Below, piece by piece: positions 7,687-16,423 of a stretch of 41,895 bases of DNA. The stretch covers positions 1-41,895 of the forward strand of contig PHAB01000031.1 of NCBI GenBank assembly GCA_002840275.1, read 5' to 3'. This DNA comes from Firmicutes bacterium HGW-Firmicutes-14 (GTDB lineage: Bacteria > Bacillota > Thermincolia > Thermincolales > UBA2595). The position numbers and the translations under genes are program-made. Below the pieces are notes generated by a model. It saw only the letters and a program-made list of their open reading frames with translations, searched no databases and was not told the DNA's origin. The first letter of the stretch is position 1. Every line of letters begins with the position of its first letter.

Positions 7687-8395
7687 AAAACTGTCGGCTA
7701 TGACTGTTTCTCTGGCTGCCGGCATTATTGTTTTGCTGGCTGCCGGAGGAATCTCTCATGGTATGACACCTGTCTCCAATGAAGAAGTAAGGGCCAAACT
7801 CAGGGAAATTCTGATGAGCCCGGAGTTTTTTTTCAGCCGGTGGTCTTCGTCCCTGTCTGACGGTATCGGTGCGTTTCTTGACCGGGTTCTGGGGAGTGTT
7901 GCTTCAGCAGTGGGGAGTATGGGCATTGCGGGTTACCTGTTCCTCTTCGTGTTATTTGCTGCTGTCTGTTTCCTGGTGTATTATGCCGGGTCCCGAATAA
8001 GCCGGGCATTTAACCCGGACAAGTCCGCTCCCGGGGAAAATTCCGGGGTGACAGCCGGGGCGGATGATACCCGGTTGAGGGAAATGGCTGTAAGGTTCGC
8101 GGAAGCCGGGGATTACAGGAACGCTGTCAGGCACCTGTACCTGTCTTTGCTGCTTTTTATGGATAAGAGAAGTTTAATCAGTTTCAGACAGTCCAAGACA
8201 AATGGGGAATATTTAAGGGAACTGCGGACCGTCTCAGGGGATACCGACGGTTTTGCTGTTATGAGCAATTTTTTTGAACGCAAGTGGTATGGTATGGAAC
8301 AGTGCGGTATTGATGACTACCAGGAGTTCACGACAATGTATATGGGCCTGGCCAGGGAGGGACAGTTATCAAAATCAGCAGCCGGAAATTATTAA
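7679..8395 (+). CDS. DUF4129 domain membrane protein
   Basis: About 238 residues with an N-terminal signal/anchor (MVKKLSAMTVSLAAGIIVLL), a second membrane segment (YLFLFVLFAAVCFLVYY), and a cytoplasmic C-terminal domain. The segment AGDYRNAVRHLYLSLLLFMD with a later TNGEYLRELR and FERKWYG is the DUF4129 signature. I prefer the TTG at 7679, since GGAAGGGG ends 8 bases before it and the protein then starts with a clean signal anchor; upstream ATG codons at 7652 and 7670 are alternatives. DUF4129 proteins recur with MoxR and DUF58 genes, and some homologs carry transglutaminase domains that are absent here. Confidence 0.78.
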   Translation: MVKKLSAMTVSLAAGIIVLLAAGGISHGMTPVSNEEVRAKLREILMSPEFFFSRWSSSLSDGIGAFLDRVLGSVASAVGSMGIAGYLFLFVLFAAVCFLVYYAGSRISRAFNPDKSAPGENSGVTAGADDTRLREMAVRFAEAGDYRNAVRHLYLSLLLFMDKRSLISFRQSKTNGEYLRELRTVSGDTDGFAVMSNFFERKWYGMEQCGIDDYQEFTTMYMGLAREGQLSKSAAGNY

Positions 8396-8430
8396 TAATT
8401 TTTGTTATAGCCAATATCTTTGGCCTGCTT

Positions 8431-9546
8431 TTGCTGCAGAGATACTTTGCCCGTACCCCGGATTACTCCTCATATAATGCGGGACCCATGGGAACAAAGG
8501 CCTTCTACCTCCTTTTGGAAGAACTGGGGGTCAGGACCGGGCGTGCGGAAGGTTCTATAGGCAGTTTTTTGCAGGGGACAGATTCCCAAAAAGGGATTGC
8601 CGGACAGCCGGGACTGGTTATCGGATTTGATTCTTCGGACAGTGACAGACGGGATATCATGGACAGCCGGGAAGAAGCGGAAGCGCTGGCAGCCTGGGTC
8701 AGGGACGGAGGCAGTCTCCTGTGGTTTACCGCCGGGGATTCACCTGTCACCGATGCTATGGGAATCAGGTTTGGGGGATTCTTTCCGGGAAATGAATTTG
8801 AAACAGAAACCTCTGTTTTTACCCGTGATGTAAAAAAAATTGACTGTTCAGCAGGCAGATACATGGAACCGGGTGCCGGCACGGAAGTCCTTGCCGGGGA
8901 CGGAGAAGGAGCCGCTGTGGTGGCCGGTGAACTGGGCAGCGGACGTGTGGTCGTGGTTTCGGCCCCTTCAATTATCACCAACTCCCGCATTGAAAAGGGT
9001 GATAACGTAGTTTTGCTGATAAATATCATTCGTGTCTTCAGACCCGCCGGGGTTTGGTTCCATGAACCGGAGGCGGTTGCCTCAGGAGGGAAAACAGCTG
9101 CTGTTCCCAGGATAACCACTGCGGACATCACTGTCTTCGCCCAGGCCGGCTTAGCCCTCATCCTGCTGTTTTTATTCTGGGGGAGGCGTTTTGGCAGGCC
9201 CGTACCCCTTCCTGTTGGGGAAGAGGGTGTTTCTGCCGAATATGTAAATACCATGGCCAATATATTCAGGCAGGGACAGGCACGGGAGATTGCCCTGGAC
9301 AACATTTTCTCCGGTTTTTGGCAGCGCCTGACCAGGAGTTTCGGCGTTCCTGCCGGTATCAGCCGGGAAGAAATGGTCAGACTCTGCCGTCAGAGGACAG
9401 GAATGGACAGTGAGGGGTTGGAACGGATATTTAATTCGGTGAAAAAAATACAGGAAAAGGGACATCTGTCTGAAACAGGGCTGTTTACCCTGGTGAGGGA
9501 CATGGAAATATGGCGAAGGGAGAATCTGAAGAATGCAGGCAATTAA
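8431..9546 (+). CDS. DUF4350 domain membrane protein
   Basis: About 371 residues from the TTG at 8431. GPMGTKAFYLLLEELG near residue 19 is the DUF4350 opening motif; LAAWVRDGGSLLWF follows near residue 88; a membrane segment (FAQAGLALILLFLFWG, near 236) precedes the cytoplasmic C-terminal tail. The frame stays open upstream of 8431 and encodes SSRKLLIIFVIANIFGLLLL, an N-terminal membrane anchor normal for the family. No ATG, GTG or TTG precedes it, but an AGGGAGGG RBS (8354-8361) sits 6 bases before an ATC at 8368, so the true start may be that rare codon. The end overlaps moxR by 14 bases. Confidence 0.78.
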   Translation: MLQRYFARTPDYSSYNAGPMGTKAFYLLLEELGVRTGRAEGSIGSFLQGTDSQKGIAGQPGLVIGFDSSDSDRRDIMDSREEAEALAAWVRDGGSLLWFTAGDSPVTDAMGIRFGGFFPGNEFETETSVFTRDVKKIDCSAGRYMEPGAGTEVLAGDGEGAAVVAGELGSGRVVVVSAPSIITNSRIEKGDNVVLLINIIRVFRPAGVWFHEPEAVASGGKTAAVPRITTADITVFAQAGLALILLFLFWGRRFGRPVPLPVGEEGVSAEYVNTMANIFRQGQAREIALDNIFSGFWQRLTRSFGVPAGISREEMVRLCRQRTGMDSEGLERIFNSVKKIQEKGHLSETGLFTLVRDMEIWRRENLKNAGN

Positions 9547-10486
9547 GGAAGCAGTATCGGGAATCAGGCAGGAGATAGCCAAGGTTATTGCCGGACAGGA
9601 AGAAGTAGTGGAAGAAATAATTATCGGGTTATTGATGAATAACGGGCATATCCTTCTGGAGGGGGTCCCCGGTACGGGCAAGACTCTCCTGGTTAAGACC
9701 CTGGCCCAGGCGGTTGGCTGTGATTTTAAAAGGGTCCAGTTTACTCCTGACCTTATGCCGTCAGATATTATCGGAACCAATGTCTATAATTTTTCCACAG
9801 GCGCCTTTTCCCTGAAGAAAGGCCCGGTTTTTACAAACTTTGTCCTGGCAGATGAAATCAACCGGACTCCTCCCAAGACCCAGGCCGCCCTGCTGGAAGC
9901 CATGGAGGAAAAACAGGTCACCATTGACGGGAACTCTTACCGGCTGGAGGAACCTTTTTTCGTTATCGCGACCCAGAATCCCATTGAACATGAAGGGACA
10001 TATCCCCTTCCCGAGGCCCAGCTCGATCGTTTCCTGATGAAGGTTCTGGTCGGCTACCCGCTGCCCGGTGATGAGAAGGCTGTCCTGCTCAGCTATCACG
10101 GCGGGTTTCGGGCTGACCGGCTGAAAGAGGCCGGGGTGAATGCCGTTCTGTCCAGGGAAGATATAGTGAATACCAGGGAAAAAATCCGGTCGGTTGTTGT
10201 GGAAGATGCTGTTATCAACTACATTCTGGAACTGGTCCAGGGGACCAGAAATAATTTCAACCTCATGGTCGGGGCCAGTCCCAGGGCATCAATAAACCTG
10301 CTCCTGGCGGGCAAGGTATTTGCTGCCATGGAAGGGCGGGCCTATGTTGTCCCTGATGATATAAAACGGATAGCAAAACCGGTGTTGAGGCACAGGCTGG
10401 TCCTTAAACCCGAAGCAGAGATAGAAGGCCTGGCAGCCGATGATATCATCCAGCTGATCCTGGACAGTGTGAAAGTGCCGAGGTGA
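9533..10486 (+). CDS. moxR: MoxR-family AAA+ ATPase
   Basis: A 317-residue cytoplasmic AAA+ ATPase. Walker A is GVPGTGKT (residues 44-51), Walker B is VLADEINR (Asp107, Glu108), and ATQNPIEHEGTYPLPEAQLDRF around residues 145-166 holds sensor 1 and the arginine finger region. MoxR ATPases act as chaperone-like remodelers for partner proteins, often ones with von Willebrand A domains; the partner here is most likely the DUF58 protein whose gene directly follows. The start lies inside the end of the DUF4350 gene and the stop overlaps the DUF58 gene region, so translation is coupled. Confidence 0.92.
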   Translation: MQAIKEAVSGIRQEIAKVIAGQEEVVEEIIIGLLMNNGHILLEGVPGTGKTLLVKTLAQAVGCDFKRVQFTPDLMPSDIIGTNVYNFSTGAFSLKKGPVFTNFVLADEINRTPPKTQAALLEAMEEKQVTIDGNSYRLEEPFFVIATQNPIEHEGTYPLPEAQLDRFLMKVLVGYPLPGDEKAVLLSYHGGFRADRLKEAGVNAVLSREDIVNTREKIRSVVVEDAVINYILELVQGTRNNFNLMVGASPRASINLLLAGKVFAAMEGRAYVVPDDIKRIAKPVLRHRLVLKPEAEIEGLAADDIIQLILDSVKVPR

Positions 10487-10491
10487 TAGTT

Positions 10492-11808
10492 ATGGTGCCT
10501 TCCATAAGACTGTTCATCCTGGTGCTCTTAGGAGCTGTCCCTGTTCTGCTGGCAGGCGGGGATAAAGCTGCCCTGTATACGTCGCTGGTATATAACGGAG
10601 TTTTGGCAGTCCTCCTGGCGGCGGACCTGGTTATAACCGCCGGCCCGGGGGTATTCAGGGTGGACAGGGAGTATGATTATAAGATGTCCCTGGGGGCTGA
10701 GAACTCTGTGACAATAAGGATAAAGAACATGAGCGGACACCCTTACAGGGTAATCGTAAAAGACGAACCCCCGGTGACCAACTTTCAGGCTGGAACCCGG
10801 GAAAGTCATCTCCGATTGGCCTCCGGGGAGGAGAAGGAATTTGTCTACAGGGTAATCCCCGGAAAACGGGGTGATTACAGTTTTGGCGCGATTAACATAA
10901 GATACCTCAGCTGCCTGGGATTGTTTTACCGCCAGTCAAGGGCCGATGTCCCTGCCGGGGAAATAAAGGTTTATCCCAATATCCAGGATATCAGGCGCCA
11001 TGCCCTCAGAGCCCAGAAAGGCTACCTGCAGGAGGGCGGGATAAAGCCCGCGACAGTGAAAGGCCTGGGGACAGACTTTGAGGGACTAAGGGACTACGTA
11101 CCTGATGATGAATACAGGAGGGTGAACTGGACTGCATCAGCCCGCAGGGGAAAGTTGGTCAGCAATGAATACCAGGACGAGAAAAGCCAGAATATCCTGG
11201 TTGTGCTGGACAGCGGCAGGATGATGACGGCCCGGGTGGACAAACTGTCCAAGTTTGACCTGGCGGTTAATGCGGGACTGCTTCTGGGTTATGTGGGGAT
11301 AACAAAGGATGACAGGGTGGGCCTGGCGGTTTTTGATGACCGGGTAGGGCTGTTTATGCCTCCCAAGAAAGGCCGGGTCCAGTTGCAGAAAATAGTTTCA
11401 TTCCTATATAACATTCAGCCCCGGGTGGTGGAATCCGATTATCGCAGGGCCAGCAGTTACCTGATGGAATATGTTAATAAAAGGAGCCTAATCTGTGTTT
11501 TTACGGACCTGGTGGACAGTGAGGCCTCAAAACAGCTGATTAACTACGTTTCCGTGCTGGCGAAACGGCACCTGGTTGTCTGTATAACTCTCATAGATAC
11601 TAAGGTGGTACGGACTTCCCGGGTTATTCCGGAGAGTTCCCGGGAACTTTACGAAAAGGCCGTGGCTGAAGGTGTGCTCAGGGAGAGGGAGCGGGCAACA
11701 GCCATTTTAAGAAACCTTGGGGTGGTTGTCGTAAACGTACCACCGGAAGAACTTTCGGTTGCAACTATTAACCAGTACCTGGAGCTTAAGGCCAGGGGGA
11801 GGATATAG
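10492..11808 (+). CDS. DUF58 domain protein (VWA-like, MoxR partner)
   Basis: A 438-residue protein with two N-terminal membrane segments (LFILVLLGAVPVLLAGG and a second hydrophobic stretch ending near residue 50), a beta-rich region, then the DUF58 motif FEGLRDYVPDDEYRRVNWTA near residue 200, followed by a von Willebrand A-like fold with ILVVLDSGRMM carrying a partial metal-site DxS. The ATG at 10492 lies 5 bases after GAGGTGAT; a GTG at 10483 is less likely. These proteins form a pair with MoxR and are tied to envelope or metal-centre assembly in other bacteria, but the specific client is not known. Confidence 0.88.
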   Translation: MVPSIRLFILVLLGAVPVLLAGGDKAALYTSLVYNGVLAVLLAADLVITAGPGVFRVDREYDYKMSLGAENSVTIRIKNMSGHPYRVIVKDEPPVTNFQAGTRESHLRLASGEEKEFVYRVIPGKRGDYSFGAINIRYLSCLGLFYRQSRADVPAGEIKVYPNIQDIRRHALRAQKGYLQEGGIKPATVKGLGTDFEGLRDYVPDDEYRRVNWTASARRGKLVSNEYQDEKSQNILVVLDSGRMMTARVDKLSKFDLAVNAGLLLGYVGITKDDRVGLAVFDDRVGLFMPPKKGRVQLQKIVSFLYNIQPRVVESDYRRASSYLMEYVNKRSLICVFTDLVDSEASKQLINYVSVLAKRHLVVCITLIDTKVVRTSRVIPESSRELYEKAVAEGVLRERERATAILRNLGVVVVNVPPEELSVATINQYLELKARGRI

Positions 11809-11811
11809 GAC

Positions 11812-12807
11812 ATGAATTCCCAGAAATTCATTGAAATAAACAGGGAAACATGGGACAGGCTGCAGAATATCCTGGACCGGATTGAGCGCAGGGGTGTATC
11901 CGGGCTTAGCCGCGAGGAACTTGAGAGTGTAGGGCCCCTGTTCCGCAGGACTGCTTCACACCTGGCCCAGGCCCAGGGGAACTTCCCGGATGTGGCTGAT
12001 TACCTTAACCGGCTGGTCGCCAGGGCCCACAGCCACCTGTACAGGACAGAGTCTTTCTCCTGGCGGAATATATTTTATTTCTATACGCGGGGGTTCCCTA
12101 AACTGGTCCGTGTTTACCGGTATTATTTCCTGGCAGCAGCCGCAGTCCTTGTCGCAAGTGCGGTCTGGGGGGCCGCCCTGAACCATTACGGAAGCGGCCT
12201 GGCCGGCCTGGCCCTCCCGGAAGAAATCAGGGAAGCAGTCAATCAGAACTTTGCCCGGGGCGAAACAGGTGTGAAGATAGACAATTCTCTTAAACCCCTG
12301 TTTTCCAGTGCAATAATGGTCAATAACATTATGGTGTCTTTTTACTGCCTGGTGCTGGGGATTACCTGGGGGACCGGCACGGTTTTCATACTGGTCAGAA
12401 ACGGCCTTCTCCTGGGGGCCCTGGCTGAAATATTCGCCGGAGCGGGACTAAGCCTGGAATTCTGGTCACTGATACTGCCCCATGGGATCCTGGAACTCTT
12501 CGCCGTAACCCTGTGCGGGGGTGCGGGGCTCCTGATTGCCAGTGCAGTAGTCAGGCCGGGGGAGTATACCCGGATGGATGCCCTCAGGCTGAAGGCCAGA
12601 GAGGCGATGAAGATAGCCATGGGCAGTATACCGATTCTTGTTATTGCCGGCATCATTGAGGGTTTTATCACCCCGGCAGGAATTTCTCCGGGGGCAAAAC
12701 TTATCTTTGCCGGGTTTACTGCCGCCGCCGCAGCCTTATATGTCATGAGCGGCAGGCAGGAAGAAAAGAAGGGGGATAGCAGAAATGCAGGACCTGTCTC
12801 TGTATAG
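11812..12807 (+). CDS. Stage II sporulation protein M domain membrane protein
   Basis: A 331-residue protein. Residues 1-75 are a soluble, charged helical region (NRETWDRLQNILDRIE), and residues 105-320 carry about five membrane segments typical of the SpoIIM/DUF95 family, including LVLGITWGTGTVFILVRNGLLLGALAE and LPHGILELFAVTLCGGAGL. True SpoIIM takes part in the DMP engulfment machine, but this long, MoxR-linked form with an N-terminal extension is a paralog class found also in non-sporulating bacteria, so a sporulation role should not be assumed. It starts 3 bases after the DUF58 stop and overlaps the RDD gene by 23 bases. Confidence 0.85.
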   Translation: MNSQKFIEINRETWDRLQNILDRIERRGVSGLSREELESVGPLFRRTASHLAQAQGNFPDVADYLNRLVARAHSHLYRTESFSWRNIFYFYTRGFPKLVRVYRYYFLAAAAVLVASAVWGAALNHYGSGLAGLALPEEIREAVNQNFARGETGVKIDNSLKPLFSSAIMVNNIMVSFYCLVLGITWGTGTVFILVRNGLLLGALAEIFAGAGLSLEFWSLILPHGILELFAVTLCGGAGLLIASAVVRPGEYTRMDALRLKAREAMKIAMGSIPILVIAGIIEGFITPAGISPGAKLIFAGFTAAAAALYVMSGRQEEKKGDSRNAGPVSV

Positions 12808-13534
12808 TTCGGAAAAAATATATTACAGCTACAAGTTAGCAGGCCTGGGATCGCGTTTTATCGGCTTTTTTCTGGACACCCTCATCCTGATAGGTATTTA
12901 TGCAGTTCTCGCAGGTTTTGGCGCCGCTGTATTTGGAATTCTCGGTGATGTTTCCCAGACAGTCACTTTTATCACTATCGCTGTTCTAATTATCTTTTAT
13001 TTGCTGGTCAGTTTCGGGTACTTCATTTTCTTTGAAACCATTTGGAATGGGCAGACACCGGGGAAAAAGGCCGCAGGGCTGCGGGTGGTGCGAAAAACAG
13101 GAGAGGCGGTTACGTTTAGCAGCATACTGGTCAGGAATCTGATGAGGATCGTCGATGCCCTTCCTGCGGGCAACTTTGTCGGCATAGCAGCCATATCTTT
13201 TTCCCGGAACCACCAGCGGGTTGGGGATATGGTAGCTGATACAGTGGTTATCAGAGATGATCAAACAGGACAGCCTATCCTTTTCGAGGCCGGGGACACA
13301 GACCCGGAACTGGCGGAAAAAATCAGGCCCAGACTTTTTATGGTAGATGAGAAAGACTTTTCGCTGATCAGGGAGTTTTTTACCAGGATGCCATACATGA
13401 AACCCTATCATGCAGCCGGGGTTGCAGAGAAAATCGCCGGTGGACTTGCATCTAAACTGGAATTTCAGCCGGGTGAAATAAAAAGCCCCATTGTGTTTCT
13501 TAAGACCGTGGGCGCTCTTTTCAGGGAAAAGTGA
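12785..13534 (+). CDS. RDD family membrane protein
   Basis: A 249-residue protein with the RDD domain at residues 14-160: the name-giving R and D residues appear in LGSRFIGFFLDTLIL, and GKKAAGLRVVRKTGEAV plus NHQRVGDMVADTVVI are the family's conserved soluble loops. Three membrane segments are visible. The last 90 residues form a soluble tail. RDD-SpoIIM-DUF58-MoxR is a recurring gene order, so this is taken as the last gene of the operon. Some RDD proteins have been described as ion antiporters, which cannot be judged here. Confidence 0.88.
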   Translation: MQDLSLYSSEKIYYSYKLAGLGSRFIGFFLDTLILIGIYAVLAGFGAAVFGILGDVSQTVTFITIAVLIIFYLLVSFGYFIFFETIWNGQTPGKKAAGLRVVRKTGEAVTFSSILVRNLMRIVDALPAGNFVGIAAISFSRNHQRVGDMVADTVVIRDDQTGQPILFEAGDTDPELAEKIRPRLFMVDEKDFSLIREFFTRMPYMKPYHAAGVAEKIAGGLASKLEFQPGEIKSPIVFLKTVGALFREK

Positions 13535-13598
13535 TGCCTGGCATCACCTTCGGTCCGGAGCAGTTCTAAGACAGTGTATTTCAGGGTGGCGTTAGACT

Positions 13599-14096
13599 AT
13601 GCAAAAGAAACAACTGGTATTATTCCTAATCGTATTGATCGCTGTCAGTTCGGGGTTTTCCCTGCTTGGTATCAGTGTGGCCGGGAAGGCTTTGGGCTTG
13701 CGCGGGATTGGGGCCGGGGAAGAAAAAACGGGAGAGGCTGTTTATGAGAAATCAGTCCCGGGGGAAGAGCCGCCACAGGTAAAGCCCGATTATATACTCA
13801 CAGCCACAGCTTATTCCGACAGGGGAGAAACCAAGTCCCGCATACATGCCGGGGTGGGCTCTGTGGCAGTTGACACAAGGCTGATCCCCCATGGCACACT
13901 TCTATATATTGAAGATTACGGCCTGGCAGTGGCAACAGATACAGGAAGACTGATAAAGGGGGAAATGATTGACCTTTGGTTCAGTGACACGGAAAAGGCA
14001 AAGAACTGGGGGCGAAAAACTGTTAAGGTCTGGAAGGTGGGACAGGCAGACCTGAAAAAGATTCTTTCTACAGGGGGGAAATATATAAAATACTAG
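13599..14096 (+). CDS. Secreted 3D-domain protein (MltA-like barrel)
   Basis: A 165-residue protein with an N-terminal signal or anchor (residues 1-30) and a 3D (three-aspartate) domain from about residue 65 to the end. The aspartates are visible in AVDTRLIPHGTLLYIEDYG, ATDTGRLIKG and MIDLWF. This double-psi barrel is found in peptidoglycan-cleaving lytic transglycosylases and in resuscitation or germination factors, so cell-wall remodelling outside the membrane is likely. It lacks the extra LysM or G5 domains of many homologs. It is preceded by a short gap and followed by a terminator. Confidence 0.82.
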   Translation: MQKKQLVLFLIVLIAVSSGFSLLGISVAGKALGLRGIGAGEEKTGEAVYEKSVPGEEPPQVKPDYILTATAYSDRGETKSRIHAGVGSVAVDTRLIPHGTLLYIEDYGLAVATDTGRLIKGEMIDLWFSDTEKAKNWGRKTVKVWKVGQADLKKILSTGGKYIKY

Positions 14097-14132
14097 GCCG
14101 GTGGCTTCACGCCAGTTCCGGCCTTTTAAATT
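14095..14132 (+). terminator. Rho-independent terminator after the 3D gene
   Basis: GGCCGGTGGC pairs with GCCAGTTCCGGCC around a TTCAC loop and is followed by TTTT and AAATTT. The stem begins inside the stop codon. Confidence 0.8.
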
Positions 14133-14156
14133 TCCGTCACCTTAAATTATATTGTT

Positions 14157-14912
14157 TCACCGCAGTTTTTTCCCTTCGGGTACCCATGACCAGCATTTTT
14201 GGGGGAGATGCTTCCTGGCCAGGGAAAGATTCTTTCTCCCCTCAATAAACTGGGAGTCATAATAGGCTTCCCAAAATTCAGAAAAGCCGCCATCCGGCAG
14301 GTCAAACGGCAGGTCCCGGACATGGCATGATGCTGTCTTCCGCCCTGACAGGAAATAGGCGGTGTCCTTTTCGACCAGGTAAACCGGCGCGTTTTTGCTG
14401 CGCCTGGACAGCTTTCTCAGCACAATGTCACTTATATCGTTTGTAAACTCAACCCTGCCTGCCATGACACACCCGGCAGGGCATTCGGCAGGCTCCAGCC
14501 TGATAAAACCACAGGCCCTTGAAATCTCGATACATACCCTCCGGGCCCTGTTAAAAAATGTCCGGGCTTCCCGGGATACCCTGCCCAACACGTAATCAGG
14601 CCCATAAACAAGGGCCTGTTTCATAATATTAATGACAAGATGATAGCGGTCCCGTGCGATGTACCTGGAGGAATACAGGGAGGCTTTGGCCAGGCTCCGG
14701 GCCTTGGGGCCATCCAGCCAGCCGACGGTTCCGAAGACCTTTTCGTAGTCCCTTCTGACATCATCCATATTCAGGTTGTCAACATCAATTACCCCATCAT
14801 TCAGGATGGATTCCGACAATTCGTCTTCGTGCAGGCAACAGCCTTTACGGAGCCTGGACAGCATGGCTGCCTTCATAAAGGATGAGGGGGTTGTCCGGTA
14901 AAGGATAATCAT
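14157..14912 (-). CDS. DUF4130 protein, partner of a DNA-repair radical SAM enzyme
   Basis: A 251-residue protein of the group annotated as probable DNA metabolism protein (DUF4130, TIGR03915-type). The core contains ARTFFNRARRVCIEISRACGFIRLEP around residues 110-140, which resembles the uracil-DNA-glycosylase-linked region of such proteins, and the WEAYYDSQFIEGRKN segment near the C terminus is conserved. The ATG at 14912 follows GGAGGGAATCCC. It overlaps the end of the upstream radical SAM gene by 68 bases in another frame, so the two products must be made together. A role in handling damaged or modified bases is inferred from the family pairing. Confidence 0.78.
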   Translation of the reverse strand: MIILYRTTPSSFMKAAMLSRLRKGCCLHEDELSESILNDGVIDVDNLNMDDVRRDYEKVFGTVGWLDGPKARSLAKASLYSSRYIARDRYHLVINIMKQALVYGPDYVLGRVSREARTFFNRARRVCIEISRACGFIRLEPAECPAGCVMAGRVEFTNDISDIVLRKLSRRSKNAPVYLVEKDTAYFLSGRKTASCHVRDLPFDLPDGGFSEFWEAYYDSQFIEGRKNLSLARKHLPQKCWSWVPEGKKLR

Positions 14913-16080
14913 GGGATTCCCTCCATAATTCCAATTGTTGTACCAGTTTGTAAGAGTCCCGGTATTTGCCGTTAACCTGAATGAACGGGACCGCTCTTTT
15001 GACTACAACACCGATATTTTTCAGTTCATCAAGGCTTGTGATCCTGAAGTTCCTCCGGGCATTTACTATACGCCTGGCGGATGTGGGACCTATGCCGGGG
15101 ACCTTTAGAAGCTCTTTGTAAGATGCCCGGTTAATCTCCATGGGGAAGAGATGCAAATTATGGACTGCGAAATTAACCTTGGGGTCGATATCCAGCGGGA
15201 GATTGCCCCCGGTGTCAAAAGATAAATCTGAGAGGCTGAACCCATAGCTCCGGAGGAGGAAATCACTCTGGTACAGCCTGTGTTCCCTGAGTACGGGGGT
15301 AGGAGCCCGCTCTTCAAGGGGAGTGCCGGCAACAGGCTGAAAAGCGCTGAAATAGACCCTGCGCATTCCGATCTCTCTATACAGGCTTACGGTTGTCTTC
15401 ATGATTTGGGAATCACTTTCTCCGGCGGCTCCGACAATGAACTGGGTTGTCTGCCCGGCGGGAAGGCTTCCGCCCTGCTGGAGGCCGTGTACCCATTTCA
15501 TGCGGCCGATAATCTCTTCCCGGAAATTCTTCAGCCTGCTCAGTTTCTGCAGGTGTTCTGTGGTGGGGGCCTCAATATTGACAGAAACCCTGCTGGCCAG
15601 CCTGACTGCCTGTTCCACATATTCGAAGCCTGCTCCCGGCAGTATTTTAAGGTGGATATACCCGGTATAACTGTGCTTGTACCGCAGTATTTCGGCAGTT
15701 TTTATTATTTGCTCCATGGTATGGGACGGGTTCCGGGAGATTCCGGAACTGAGAAAGAGACCTTCGACATAGTTCCGGCGGTAAAATTCCATGAACAGGC
15801 CTGCCAGTTCATCAGGGGTAAATGCGGTCCGCGGCCCATCTCTCTGGATACGGTTGGGGCAGTAAAAACAGTCCTTCAGGCATTCATTTGTCTGTAAAAC
15901 CTTAAAGAGGGATACACATCTCCCGTCTGGCAGGAAACTATGGCATACCCCGCTCGGGGCCGGTACGGCCGCCCTTCCGGAACCTCCCGGCCCGCAGCCT
16001 GTTGCAGCACATACATCGTATTTTGCCGCGGCCCCAAGAATTTTGAGCTTATCCAAAAGTTCCAACCGCTGCACCTCCAT
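14845..16080 (-). CDS. Putative DNA modification/repair radical SAM protein
   Basis: A 411-residue enzyme (TIGR03916-type). The radical SAM cluster motif is NECLKDCFYCPNR with Cys67, Cys71 and Cys74 (CX3CX2C). Additional cysteines at 24, 29, 46 and 55 may hold another metal site. LLKVPGIGPTSARRIVNARR near residue 330 is a helix-hairpin-helix DNA-binding motif, which supports action on DNA. I chose the ATG at 16080 because AAAGGAAC precedes it; earlier in-frame starts have no RBS. Its fixed partner is the overlapping DUF4130 gene. The chemical reaction is unknown. Confidence 0.85.
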   Translation of the reverse strand: MEVQRLELLDKLKILGAAAKYDVCAATGCGPGGSGRAAVPAPSGVCHSFLPDGRCVSLFKVLQTNECLKDCFYCPNRIQRDGPRTAFTPDELAGLFMEFYRRNYVEGLFLSSGISRNPSHTMEQIIKTAEILRYKHSYTGYIHLKILPGAGFEYVEQAVRLASRVSVNIEAPTTEHLQKLSRLKNFREEIIGRMKWVHGLQQGGSLPAGQTTQFIVGAAGESDSQIMKTTVSLYREIGMRRVYFSAFQPVAGTPLEERAPTPVLREHRLYQSDFLLRSYGFSLSDLSFDTGGNLPLDIDPKVNFAVHNLHLFPMEINRASYKELLKVPGIGPTSARRIVNARRNFRITSLDELKNIGVVVKRAVPFIQVNGKYRDSYKLVQQLELWRESHDYPLPDNPLILYEGSHAVQAP

Positions 16081-16423
16081 AGCAGTTCCTTTACTTTCCA
16101 TTATACCGAACAGGAGTTCGGGAGTCAATAGCAGGCAGCCGCAGGACAAAAAATAGTGCAGGACAATAAATATAGTGATAAATTAATCAGAATATATTTC
16201 GGGGGACCTTTATAAGAATAGTATTGACCGGTTGAAAGACCGAAACATGATTAATATTATTTGTCAGTTGGATAAAATTTTTTTATATAATCATTACCAA
16301 TTACAAGCTGTAACAGCAATACGCAAGGGTAAAAAAAGATTCAATTTTATACTAATTCCTTGCAGGGAAAAGAGGGTTTTTGTCAAATACCTTTAGTAAA
16401 CAAAATACAAAGGAGTGGTTCTA
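16081..16423 (+). promoter_or_regulatory. Intergenic region with a possible promoter
   Basis: No gene. A TTGTCA (16261-16266) and TATAAT (16286-16291) pair is spaced by 19 bases, slightly long, and points at the DUF4177-like gene. The AT-rich stretch upstream could act as an UP element. The divergent radical SAM gene must also start its transcript here. Confidence 0.35.

Noticed and set aside
8505-9305. Minus-strand frame of 266 codons opposite the DUF4350 gene
   Set aside because: Ser/Pro/Arg-rich composition typical of antisense translation; no RBS or family motif.
13532-13548. Terminator after the RDD gene
   Set aside because: GTGATGCC/GGCATCAC is a good hairpin but no T-run follows, so I did not list it.
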